NCBI GenBank assembly: GCA_036874045.1 | Contig: CM072343.1 | Span: 5,662,001-5,726,000, forward strand | Reading direction: 5' to 3' | Length of the DNA stretch: 64,000 nucleotides | Source of the DNA: Cymodocea nodosa | Taxonomy: Eukaryota; Streptophyta; Magnoliopsida; Alismatales; Cymodoceaceae | Shown here: positions 11,649 through 22,617 of the stretch, piece by piece | How positions within the stretch are numbered: the stretch's first letter is position 1 | How the letters are laid out: each line of letters opens with the position of its first letter | Notes under the pieces: generated by a model | The model's input: the letters and a program-made list of their open reading frames with translations, nothing else | The model's database searches: none | What the model was told of the DNA's origin: nothing | Translations under genes and position numbers: made by a program

Positions 11649-12457
11649 TGTTTGGATCTCCAACACGGCACCAGAAAACTTGATTGGTTACCCAGCAATG
11701 CGCTAGAAAAACTTGGATTTGTTAACTTCTGTTTTTACTTAGTTAATTTATCTTTATGCCTATTCCTTTTTAGAAGTAAACAAACAACCTTTCACACAAA
11801 TTAGAGCTATATTACATGTACTAGACAGTTATGTTTTAAACGCTAAAAGAATATTTAAGTGAACAGTATCAACTAGTTGAGTTAGTGTTCTTTTTGTTAA
11901 AAGATCACATGCCAAACTAAAGTGAATTTTCGGTAAGTTATCTGTTAACTATCCGAAATGCATCTAGGCATCAGATAGTTAGGTTTTTAAGTATCTGAAA
12001 TATTTGTAATAGTTAAGTTAGAATTATGCACGTGTTGAATTTAAATGCTTTAGTATATCACGTGAGATGCACATGTTTAACTCGTTAAGTTAGCATAACT
12101 GTATGCATTGAGTTACGTGAATACACACTAAGGTAACACATTATGTTAGCGGCTTATTTCTTTATTGCACGTGTTTTATAGTTAAATCAACGAAGTAAGT
12201 CCATTGAGTTATCTGTAACTCCATGGACCATTTATTTTCTAATATGCCACTGTAGTAGTTACAGAAATAGGACATTAGAAGGAAAACCACGATTGCACAT
12301 TGTTTGGATCTCCAACACGGCACCAGAAAACTTGATTGGTTACCCAGCAATGCGTTAGAAAAACTTGGATTTGTTAACTTCTGTTTTTACTTAGTTAATT
12401 TATCTTTATGCCTATTTCTTTTTAGAAGTAAACAAACAACCTTTCACACAAATTAGA
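11157..12457. repeat. Tandem duplication across the A/C insertion junction
   Basis: Two units of about 650 bp: 11157-11805 and 11806-12457. Each contains C LTR sequence, the target site (CACGT in the first, CACAT in the second) and the first ~157 bp of the A LTR. A 6-bp length difference (TTTATT near 12231-12238) and scattered substitutions separate them. The junction shares only AGA. Because each unit spans the A/C boundary, the duplication followed the insertion of A. Confidence 0.85.
11644..11648. repeat. Target site duplication of gypsy A (left)
   Basis: CACGT, matched by CACGT at 29387-29391 beyond the other end of A. Both flanks continue as gypsy C LTR sequence. Confidence 0.9.
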
Positions 12458-14381
12458 TATTAATTCCAATTTGTATTTTAACTGCAAGTGCACAATGTTT
12501 ATTGTATTAGTGTGCAAGTACAGGTCGATCCTATAGGGAATTGCTTAAGAATTGCGAACTGTTCTATTTTTAACAATCAAATTTATATATTCAATAAGCT
12601 CTCCGTTGAGTTACAATTAACTCAACGGACTAAGTTCGTTGAGTTATGGCTAACTTAATGGACTAACCTTGTGGACTTAAGTTAACTCCACGAGCCTGCC
12701 TTTCCTATTTAATACTGCTATTTACAAAGGAATTCGGCCAACCATTGGGCGGTTCTATAGATTGTAAATAACATCAATTAAGCTCTTTAATGTTAGTAAA
12801 CACTGGATTTATCATTAGGCAATACTAACACTCAGATAATTCAAACAATAACCATTAAAATCTTTAAGTCTTTTGAACGAACCAATTTTAGTAAACTGTA
12901 AAACTAAAACAAATATAAAACAATCACAACACTGACAAAGATAACATTAATCATGATACAGAACAAACAATACAACACTCAAATACAAAATATAAACACA
13001 GATAAGTTGTTTTTGGTAATTTTGTTTTGATATGAGCATGGAAATGGGCGAAATGTGAAATGTAAAGTAATCTCAGTCGATAGTAAATACTTTCGTCACT
13101 ACATGTGACTCGATTACACCACTGAAAATTAAACCACTTACAATTTTGTCTCCTCTCCCTATAGAATTGCGAGTCCAGAATTACAAGATGATCTCCTTTT
13201 CAGCATACAGGCATCAACCCGAAACCAAGGCTAGAAGCTTTACGATCTCCTAAGATATGAGTCGGTGCTTGGTGAAAATGGCTTCCCTTCCCACGACGTG
13301 ATCACTCCTCATAGTGGTTGCCAGACACTATGTTTGGCACAGAATCGACCCGACATCAAGAAAGTATCCTCATAGACCTTTGATGGTTGGTGATTATGGT
13401 GGTGGTGGAGATGGTTGGTGTGGTACTTCAGAGAATTGCCAACGCTGCCTGTAGAAAGCTCGGTGATCCTCCTCTACACACACTGGCCACACCCATCGAT
13501 CACACATCTGCTGCTTTTTTTCTTCTTTTCTTTTATATTTCTTCAGTGGTAACTGCTTCTACTTGAATGATCGGTTGGATTTCCTTCATTCATATCAACG
13601 ATGATGATTTCTTCTTCCTTCGACGAGTGAATTCCTGCGTGATACGTGCGATCGTGGTTTTTTTCTTCCAACTGTCCTGTTTCTGCAACCGCTACAATGG
13701 CATATTAGAAAATAAATGGTCCATGGAGTTACAAATAACTCAACGGACTTGCTTCATTGATTTAACTATAAAACACATGCATAAATTTAACTATCCGATG
13801 CTCAGGTGCATTTCGGATACTTACAAACTTAACTATCCGATGCCTAGATGCATTTTAGATAGTTACAGATTACTCACCGATATATAACTTAAGTCAATCT
13901 TCCAGATCACGACACGTGTCATCAGTAGTTTTATAATAAAGAAATATTTCGGAGAGTTACAAGTCTAACTATCCGATGCATAGATGCATTTCGGATAGTT
14001 AGAGATAACTCACCGAAAATCCACTTAAGTCATGCATTATGGTTTCGACACGTGTACTTCAGGAAATAATAAAATATTCTTTTAAAACATAACTATTTGG
14101 CAATTTAAACATAACTGTTTGGTACATGTTCGATACGTTAAACATAACTGTCTGGAATAACAAAAAATTTGGATACTTAAGAATTTCACAGCCTGCAATT
14201 TACCGACAGTTCAGAAATGTACTAAATTAACATTAATTCTCTGGAATTATGCAGATCCTTTCATTAAAGCATATAACAGTGCAATTATAACATAATGGCT
14301 TAATTCTCATATGATAAGCTAAATATTATGCAATTAACCATCATTTAACTGTTAATATTATGCACTTTTTCATTCTAAACA
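12301..14381 (-). repeat. 3' LTR of gypsy A
   Basis: About 2081 bp. Its right border is ...CTAAACA, the mirror of TGTTTAG, next to the purine tract. Its left end is TGTTTGGATCTCC. It matches 27349-29386 along its whole length. A tandem duplication has copied its outer ~157 bp to 11649-11805. The plus-strand ORF at 13567-13887 is antisense noise within the LTR. Confidence 0.9.
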
Positions 14382-14394
14382 CTTCCCCCATACC
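14382..14394 (-). promoter_or_regulatory. Polypurine tract 2 of gypsy A
   Basis: GGTATGGGGGAAG on the minus strand, directly against the LTR start. The same sequence abuts the 3' LTR of D at 49356-49367. Confidence 0.8.
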
Positions 14395-14549
14395 TAAATT
14401 TTGCTAGTCCCTTAGCAAACTAAGATCTAATAATGGGTCTTTTTAAAAGTGCTAGAATTAACTCTTCCTTTTTTCTTCTGTTCAGCATAAGAACTTAAAA
14501 TATTATATAGATATACTGTATGTTTCATTAATATTGTTTTCTCCTCTTC

Positions 14550-15560
14550 AACCTGCAAATATACTTAGAATATATGCAAATTACATACAAAGTATATCAT
14601 CATCACATAGGTGTCAATTATATTATCGTTTGTTCTTCTTTTCATCATCTGTCATCCTAAATTTTCCAATAAGATTTCTAGAAGAAATTTCAACAACATA
14701 CGAATCAAAGTACAATCCAATTCAATATGATTGAGACAAGTAGAATAAAAAATTGTATCTCCATTAAACAACTTCAAAAGTCAATTCTAGATTCATATTT
14801 CAGCAATTCTAGATAACAGAAAATATACTCGATTCATAAGATATCTGTATTTCACAAAACACTTGTATCTTTTCAGAACAGTATATGTATTTTTGTACTT
14901 CAAAAGTTAATTTAACAAGCTTGAATCATACAAGAGCTTTCTAATATACCCATGTAACAAGCTTTCAGTCAACAATCCCAAATCTGATCAGGATCTTAGG
15001 TTGCCAGATTTCAAGAGTCCTTTTTCAAGTCAACAATCCTTACATACCTATCTGTTCAAGTACAAAAGGCTCGTAATCAAACAAGTCAATAAACTCTCAA
15101 AGTTTTTTTTTTTTTCTTTCTTTCTTTTTATTTTCTCTTCTTTTTTTTTTTTTCAAAACAAAAAACATTAATCACATACTGTATATGTACGTATTTCATT
15201 AATACAGATGTAATAAAACACCAATCTTATATAGTCCTGCTTCTATCATTTACTGAAAATATGAATCCATAACAATAAGCTCATACTTTTTCTATAGTTT
15301 AATAAGATCTACACATAAATCATTCTACAAGTTTAATCAGTCAAATTAAATGTATCATTAATCATATGTGTTTCATTTAATCTAGAATTCATATTTCAGC
15401 TCCTTTAGGACTTCAGATAATTTACTGATTTTTCATTAAGTATTCTGATTTCATTTTAAAATCGTGAAACTGTTAAACTCATGAAATTCAGAAAAAACAT
15501 AAGATACTATATCTAGATTTGCATAAATAGTAAATTCTATAACATCTTATATAGCCTTCT
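14550..15560 (-). repeat. Non-coding module M, copy in gypsy A
   Basis: Spacer between the two PPTs of A, colinear with 48240-49215 in D and, more diverged, with 7090-6105 in copia E. It includes a long poly-T/C tract (about 15102-15160). No conserved ORF is present. Confidence 0.8.
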
Positions 15561-15716
15561 AAATATAACATTCAAGCAGTTACAATTTATTAAAATTTTA
15601 CAGTCACAATTATCGGATAGTTACAGCAAGTTCATAAAAATTTTCAATTTCCACAAAACTTTGCAGTACCATTTTAATTCCTTTAATTAACAAACTTACA
15701 TGGTTGTTACTTTAAT

Positions 15717-15735
15717 TACCTCCCCCCCATACCTA
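15717..15735 (-). promoter_or_regulatory. Polypurine tract 1 of gypsy A
   Basis: On the minus strand this reads as a purine tract of the GGTATGGGGGGGAGG type preceded by GAGGACAATGCAAAATGTA. That is the signature normally found just before an Athila 3' LTR; here it lies about 1.3 kb short of the LTR. Confidence 0.7.
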
Positions 15736-16191
15736 CATTTTGCATTGTCCTCAATGTAAAAGATTTGACAATAAATGCGGTAATTGTAGCAGGCATGAAT
15801 ACAGTTTCATTGATTTAGCACCTAAATCAACGAATGGGTTTAAATCTAAATTTAGGATAAGTAATCAGTTACATACCTTGTTTTGTTTGTATCTCCTTCT
15901 ACATATTCCGATTTTTGATTCTAAAAAACTTTTCATTCACAGATAAAAGCAGAATATATAACAAAATAACATTTAACAAATATTGATAAATCAGTGTCTT
16001 GTGTAGAACCCAGGCTCCTACGCCTTTGGTGGCTCACAAGCAAGTTAGTTGGTTTCCCATAACAGATACCAACAAACTGGATTGATATTTTGTTTTTATT
16101 TTTATTTTGTTTTTATAAAACAAACTAAAACTAAAATTTTTCTAAAAGTAAATGCAGAAAACACACAACATTAAAAGCACAAAATCACAGC
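15736..16191 (-). other. Spacer between F-box ORF and first PPT, gypsy A
   Basis: No gene recognised. It is colinear with 47600-48060 in D, including a GAGCCACCAAAGG stretch and poly-A/T-rich tracts. It is probably 3' untranslated sequence of the F-box ORF. Confidence 0.45.
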
Positions 16192-17327
16192 TTAAGAACA
16201 TGATTGAAAAGTAGAAACAAATGGAATAAACGTGTCAGTCCAAGCAAACTTTTTAGGCATAATTCTTCTTGCTATTAATTCTATTTTAATGTAGTTCGTG
16301 TTCCTTCTTAATTTGTAAACTTGTAGTATATTATCAATGCTAAATACAAGTGTATTACCATTAATGAAATGAAATGCAGAAATGCATCCTTTTCGGTTCC
16401 AGGATAATGTAATAGTTTCTATTTCTACATCTATTTCAATATATTCCTCTTCCCACTTCCATTCATTTATGTCTTTCATAATCCATATTTGAAATTTCAT
16501 CAATTCATCCCACCATCTTATCAGACATAAAGTAGGATCATCATATTCATTATACCACATCCCTATTTGAATTTTATCAAATTCTGCAGATGGTGGTTTA
16601 GCTATTTTTCTTGGTATAGGCAAAATTTCTATATATTCATCATAACTATCTATGCTTACTATGTATAAACTAGATCTAAATGCAACTGATATATCAATGA
16701 CTAGATATATATATCCATCAAGTATGACATGCATGTTGTTAATTAATGATTTCTGTCCTAGATATATCATAGTGTTTTCAATCCAAGATCTATTCAAAAA
16801 ATTATACACACTCAAGCATAAATCTTCATCCCAATTTCCTGTAGGTCTCCAATAATATAATTTTTTAGGAATGGTTGAATTTTTATCAAAAATATTAAAG
16901 CCAACCCACAATTTTTAGTTAGTACTTCATATCTATTAGGTCTTCCTATATTCCATACTTCTTTTGTGATAGGATTTCTGATCAAAATATTAGGTAATAG
17001 AATTGCATACCTTGGTTTGGTCCTGTATATAATTAATCTTTCATCCATCCCCATAATATGATCTATTCCTTCTAATGTATTGGGTGGAATTCTAGTAGTT
17101 TCTTCCATATTCAGATATTCATGGCTAATTGAACTACGATTAAATGACTTCCATATGAATCCATCTCTACTGTTAGTCATTTTTGCAGCTTGTAGTCCCT
17201 GAAAATATTTTTCTCCAAGATAGTCTTTAATTTCCTTTGATACACAACACAGCCTGCACAGATCTTTAGCTGACAAGTTACTTAGTACTTCCCTTAGTGC
17301 ATCCAGCGGTAATTGCATCAATTCCAT
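16192..17327 (-). pseudogene. F-box protein ORF in gypsy A
   Basis: About 378 codons. The start MELMQLPLDA at 17327 is chosen because the homologue in D begins at the same Met. Residues 5-45 form an F-box: LPLDALREVLSNL, then AKDLCRLCCVSKEI. This domain normally binds SKP1 in SCF ubiquitin ligases. Around residues 115-130, RNPITKEVWNIGRPN resembles the NPxT opening of plant F-box-associated repeats. The remainder is Trp/Tyr-rich and beta-like, and would be the substrate-binding part. A single-base deletion near 16890 shifts the frame; otherwise it is open to the stop at 16192. No introns are seen. The ORF follows gag, inside the element, at the same place as in D. The substrate is unknown, and ubiquitin ligase activity is inferred from the fold only. 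Confidence 0.8.
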
Positions 17328-17513
17328 TTGTTGATTCTGTATAACACAAAGAAATTTTTTAGCAGAGACAAAAATTAACATAACTACTGCACTCCTTCGT
17401 GGAGTTAGGGCATAACTCAACAGATTAAGTTCGTTGAGTTAAGGACTAACTCTATGATACTATTAACTATAAATAAACTTATATATATATATAGTTACTT
17501 CAGTTATACTACT
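17328..17513 (-). promoter_or_regulatory. Gag/F-box intergenic region, gypsy A
   Basis: Contains a (TA)n TATA-like run (about 17476-17494), a GTTGAGTTA/TAACTC inverted-repeat unit (about 17408-17450), and a T-rich stretch ending TTATACAG (AG at 17337) that looks like a 3' splice site ten bases before the F-box ATG. All three recur in D. Confidence 0.45.
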
Positions 17514-18701
17514 TCATTCAGCTATCCTCCTAGAAGAGGTATCAATTTCATTAATAGTTCTATTGACAAGGTTAGGTATTACTTGTATTGGCAATCCTCC
17601 AATAGGTCTAACTTCCATTGATTCCTTTTGTTTAAGTGGTATGTTTCTATTCTAATTTTGAATTGCAACATTTCCAAATACAAAATCTAGACGATTGTTT
17701 CATTGTTGGATTATCTTTTCTAATTTCTCTATTCTAGATCCTTGTTCAAGTAATGCTTCATAACTTATATTCTTCTCATTTATATTTTCTCCTCCCTGGA
17801 AATTGTTGTTTCTCCAAGATAAATTTGGGTGATTTCTCCAATTAGGATTATAAGAATTTCCCAAGTTATCTTTCTGGTTTCTAGCATAAATAATATCTAG
17901 ATCGTTATTGTTTGCATTCTTTTCTGCTAGCTTTTGATTTAATGATAACTCTTCTATTTTCTTTGTTAATTTAGTTAATTTCACTTCAAGCATAGTACTT
18001 GAATCTATTTCATGCATTCCTCTTGGCAATATTCTTTTATCTGAAATAGCTTCAACCAAAATTTCCCACTATGCAGTTCTTTTTGCAAAGTTTTCTAAAT
18101 ATGCCGATGCTTCTTCACTACATAGTTTCAGAAATCCATTTTGACAAGTAGATTCTAATAAAGATTTCATTGAAGCATCTATGCCTCCATAAATTATACC
18201 TATTAATTGTGCTTTACTCATTGCATGATGTGGACATTAAGTCAGTAAATCTTTAAATCTTTCAAAATATTTCCAGAATGATTCACCCTATTTTTGGCTA
18301 CACATTAATATTTCTTTTTTCTTTTTAATCATTTGATGTGTTGGATAATATTTTTCCAAAAAAATAGAGCAAAATTCAGTCTATGTAGAAATTGAATTAG
18401 GCAATAGAGTATATAACCATCTCTTAGTTGTGTCTTTTAAAGCAAAAGGGATATACCTAAGTTTAATAGCATCTATACTCATGTTCGGCATTTTCATCAT
18501 TTGACAAACTTTGTTAAATTCTCTAAGGAAATAATAGGCATCCTCTCTTTCTAATCCATGAAAATGTGGCAATTGACTAATATAATTAGATTTCAGTTCA
18601 AACCTATCTCTCTCAAAGTTTGGCAATCGAATACATGAAGGCTCATCAACTAATTCAGGATACAGAATTTCTCCTAATGGTTTTTCTACTAGAGCAACCA
18701 T
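17514..18701 (-). pseudogene. gag: Gag capsid ORF in gypsy A
   Basis: 396 codons from MVALVEKPLG (18701) to the stop at 17514, one frame broken by several TAG codons. Residues about 20-230 are the Ty3/Athila capsid domain: PSCIRLPNF, LPHFHGLEREDAYYFLREF, KLRYIPFALKD, RWLYTLLP, LEKYYPT, SFWKYFERFKDLL and CPHHAMSK all have counterparts in Athila gag. A coiled coil follows, then SYNPNWRNHPNLSWRN, the motif that lies after the zinc knuckle in Athila gag. No CCHC knuckle is present here; a CX2CX4HX4C motif sits in the first ORF instead (near 27195). Gag normally opens the element; here it lies 3' of pol and the extra ORF. One stop (18069-18071) is shared with D. Confidence 0.85.
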
Positions 18702-19821
18702 CTCTACGTTCTCTTTTAAAGAAAGGTTAGCTACACCCCAAAGGATTTCGTTAAAGTCTAGTTCAGAAAATGTTTTAGTACGCCTCTGTGTTGAAGATTC
18801 CTGGGTAGGTGTCCTTACTAATCATTTAGTGCTAGGAGAACGAGTCCATGTGCTCATAAATAAAATAACAGACGATTAATTACATACCAGTCTGAAGCTT
18901 TCCATTCAGTAAATATTTGTTAACGGATAAAGTCGAATCAGCTGCTTCTCCTTCCAGTTCCCCCAATGCATTTTCCTTTCTTTTAAAAGTGCTGGTAACT
19001 TGTAAATAACATTCTATTTTATATATATAATGCACATCCATAAAGTAAATAAATCTCGTTGCAAGAACATGTCTTGCAACGTGTAGTGTGGTTCCTATTT
19101 TTATGGGTACGCGTACCACTACTAATTTCAAATTTTGGTAACCACTAAGCCGACGAAGTTTTGTTCGTGGTTAAAAGAATAACTGTTTTGCTTAATCCAT
19201 GAACTAACCTCATTGAGTTACAGATAACTCAACGGAACAATGTCGGTTACTGTTGCTAACTCCACGGACTAACTTCGTTGAGTTACAGATAACTCAACGG
19301 AGTGACCTTATATTATATTACTGACCTCGTGGAGTTATGTTTAACTCAACAAACTTACTTCGTTGAGTTAACACTTAGCAACCTCTAAGTCTACTCCTCG
19401 TAAATACCTCTATGTTTTTTTTTGTCTCCTGCACTCTGTTAACTGAAATAAAGTTAAATACATGTCATTAATGCAGCATTCTAATCAAAATTCATTTAAA
19501 TCTGAACATTATATAAATATTTAACTTGCAGTTCATTTCATGTTATGCAGAATTTACATTTTACCTTGCAGCATGCAGGTATTTTCAAGTATCTATTATT
19601 TAATCCTATCATTCAGCAAACTGTAAATCTTTTTAAACATTCATGCATAATGTTCCACAAATTATATAACATTCAATATAGTTCATCCATTTCATCATTC
19701 TAAACATGCATGAAAATATATCTGAAAAACATATATTCATTCATATGAATCAATTACAGTACAATCAAATCAGATATTTTTCATACAAATATATACAAGT
19801 ACAAGTAGACAAACTATATAA
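18702..19821 (-). promoter_or_regulatory. Extra ORF/gag intergenic region, gypsy A
   Basis: No gene. It holds an array of GTTGAGTTA...TAACTCAAC inverted repeats (about 19195-19375) and, closer to gag, a TATATATAAAATAG box (19030-19014, minus strand) about 315 bp before the gag ATG. The arrangement is the same in D (44440-44640 and 44794-44806). It may be an internal promoter with a leader. Confidence 0.5.
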
Positions 19822-22041
19822 TTAGCCTCTATTCCTAAGTTCATCTACTTCCTTCTAGAGTTTTTCTAATTGCTGCTCTAATTGGTTTATCCTTTCTACA
19901 GCTCCAGTAATGGCTCTAGAAGGTACAGATACTTCAGCTGCAGCATAATTTCTGTATTCTTTCACTGCAATGGTTCTTGATCTTATCCTTTTGGTTGTTC
20001 ATTTCATGAAATCAATACAGTCTACCATCAATATAGGTATCAAATCTCCATAAAATAATTTTTTCTTTGCAGACTTCATTTTGGATAGGAAGACTTGACA
20101 CCAATTAACTTGAATTCTATTCACAACTGCATAAGTGGCCCACTTGACAAATTGACTCAGTTCAATGTCATGGCCTTGTCGTTGGTAGACATTTTTAATC
20201 AAAATGTTAGCTATCATGTGTGCTTTACCATTTAAATGCTTCAGTCTATTTAATAATGGCACACCAAGATTGATAGCCAAACTATCCTTGATTTCCTACT
20301 CTATCCATTCAACGGTAGTTGTGCTTTCCAAAATTTCTTTTCCTTCATTCTTCAATCCAAAATTGTTGTGGAGAAGCTCTGGTGTTATCTGTATATTAGC
20401 TTCCTCCACGTTGGAAATTAATTGTCCTTCCTTTTCTCTTAAATTAGGATAGAAGCAAGGCACTAGATTTTCATATATTGCATGCCCTTTCTACTGATAA
20501 ATAAATTGCAGTAGACCTTGGAACTCAAATAATTCCTTAATTTCTTGCATTCCATCCTAATTTACTGGTCTACTGTATATGGTATCATAACCCCTAATCT
20601 CTTGGTATTTATTATAAGCTTCCTAACTCCAAAAGTGTACTTCATTCAGAACTATTGTTTCAGTCGGGTCAGGAATGTGACTTTGTTGTTCTAGAGGGGT
20701 TTGTTCTTGATCTTCCTCTTCCATAGGCTGAACTTGAACTTGCTGAAAATGTTCTGTAGATTCCTGAACATTTGCTTCTGCTTTTGTTTGTGGTGGTGAG
20801 CCGGCAGAACTCTCCACTCTGTCTTGAATTGTTTCATTAAATTCAGTCGAATTTGCAAACTCATTTTTTTCCATATGGCTTTGTTCTGCTTCTAGTTCAG
20901 TTTCTGTTCTATCTTCTTCCTCTTGACTACCAATCTACACTGTCACTGTTCTTTCTGATTTTGTGGCAGATTGGGATGGAGTCATGGGCAAATCAGCTTC
21001 TGCCCTAATTTCTATTTCTTCTTCTTGTATAGGCTGTAGACTAATTTCAGCCTATTTTTCTTCTTCTCTTTGCTCTTGCTGCTGCTGTTCCTGCTCTTGC
21101 TCCTCCTCAGAATCAGATAGTAGGTTTACAAAAATTGGCTCTATAGGCCTTGTTGATGTTGGTACTTCAGATTTAATCTCCTTTTGACATTCAGGCACTA
21201 TCTCTTTTCCTTTCCTTCGTCTAATTAATTGTGCCTAGTCTTCCTCTTCTACTTTTGAGATTAAATTCATAAACAAAGGCTCTACAGGCCTTTGAGCCAC
21301 AGGTACTGGCTCTTCCTGTTTAATTTTTTCAATATTTGTTGGTCTCGAAGGACCAGCTTCAGCTTCTCCTCTTGCAGCAAATCTGACAGTGGTTCTTTGA
21401 TGCTGTTCAATTTTAATTTTGTATTGGGCTTTCAATTTTTCTGTAGCCCTCTTCTTGCAAAGTGCATCAAATACCAGGTGTACTTTAGCTACTACCACAT
21501 CTTCTAGTTCTCCTTGGTTTTTCCCAACTTGAACCAGTCCTTGGAATTCTCTTAATTTCTCTTCAATTGAAGGCCCCAACATTGCTACTCGTGCCAACGG
21601 CCTGAATGGTGGAACTGAAGGTCCTGGCTATTATTCCTTAAGAATAGGTCTTTCAGCAATCGGCTTCTCTTGTTCTTCTTCTACTTGTTGCTGCCGCCTT
21701 ATTGCACCCCTTGCACGACCAACAATGCACCTTTTGAACCATAATTTGGCCTTGCGTTGGATTAGCTCTAGGGCTACTTCATTGTTTGGCCTGATTTTTC
21801 TCTCTTTACTTACAGCAATTTCTATTACTACTCTGATTCTTGTTTCCACTATCTGGGGTATTTGTATACCTAAATCTACTAAAAATCTTCTCAAGTTGAA
21901 AAGTTCGGATTCTACTTTCTATAGCTCTTTTTCTCTTGTCGTATTCCTGATTTTCTGTCGCATGTGCCATTCTTCTAACTCTTTCAGAAATTCTAATGTG
22001 TCAACAGCATCTTCCCAGAGCTCGGGCGTCATCTTCCTCAT
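19822..22041 (-). pseudogene. Extra ORF of gypsy A (plant transposon-protein-like)
   Basis: About 740 codons from the ATG at 22041 to the TAA at 19822, with TAG interruptions. The N-terminus is alpha-helical and basic (SKERKIRPNNEVALELIQRK; a GRARGAIRR stretch). The middle is Glu/Gln-rich with repeated EPLFxxLIS-type segments. The C-terminal quarter carries the conserved domain: LGLKNEG region, GVPLLNRLKHLNGKAHMIAN, NVYQRQGHDIELSQF and ATYAVVNRIQVNW, ending in a short coiled coil near the stop. The same domain occurs in D, C and copia E. It resembles the putative plant transposon protein family (PF20167-like, from memory). It occupies the env position of Athila but lacks a visible signal or membrane segment. 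Function unknown. Confidence 0.75.
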
Positions 22042-22617
22042 CGTGGAATTACACAACAGCACGGAATCACTTTGATCTTTCTATTCTAAGTTCTAAATGA
22101 TCTGCTGGATAATGCCCCCAAAACCCTAAGTTTTAGTCTAACTAAGCCCTAAGTTTAGGCGGGTAATCGGGTCATTTCCCAAACAAAACTCTCTCTCTCA
22201 TCCGTGGAATTAACTACAGTACTTTGTTGAGTTACGGTTAACTCAACGGAATAAGCTTGTTGACTCTCAAGACTCAATGGAGTAAGTTTGTTGAGTTAAG
22301 CGTAACTCAACGGACCTCCCGTACAAATAGATATATATATATAAAAAAATACTTAAGATAATAGTTTTTTTTTTTTCCGTTTTTATCGGTTTAACCGATA
22401 GTATGTTTTAGTTAGACCGACTTTTTTTTCCGATTGAACTGATACTAAGTTTCGGTAAAACCAAAATTTTTTTTTACTAAAAATTAATATAGATTTTTTT
22501 ATGTTTCGGTCATACCGATGGATCAGTTGGTTGAACCGCAACAATTTTTTTATATTTTATAATTTTTTTTTAAATTTTTTTATTTTATATGAAAATAAAA
22601 TAAAAACTGATTTTTTA
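22042..22617 (-). promoter_or_regulatory. Pol/extra ORF intergenic region with hairpin motifs, gypsy A
   Basis: Contains GTTGAGTTA/TAACTCAAC inverted repeats (about 22205-22320), a TATATATATA run (22331-22342), and an array of CGGTTnAACCG-type palindromes (about 22378-22545) embedded in poly-T. Equivalent arrays lie at 41425-41720 in D and 59600-60045 in C. Confidence 0.5.

Noticed and set aside
13567-13887. Plus-strand ORF in the A 3' LTR, repeated at 28614-28892, as a possible small gene
   Set aside because: It is antisense to the element, lies wholly inside the LTR, and appears twice only because the LTR is repeated. No domain is recognisable.
15102-15160. Long T/C tract as a functional polypyrimidine element
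   Set aside because: The equivalent positions in D and E lack the long tract, so it is most likely microsatellite growth.
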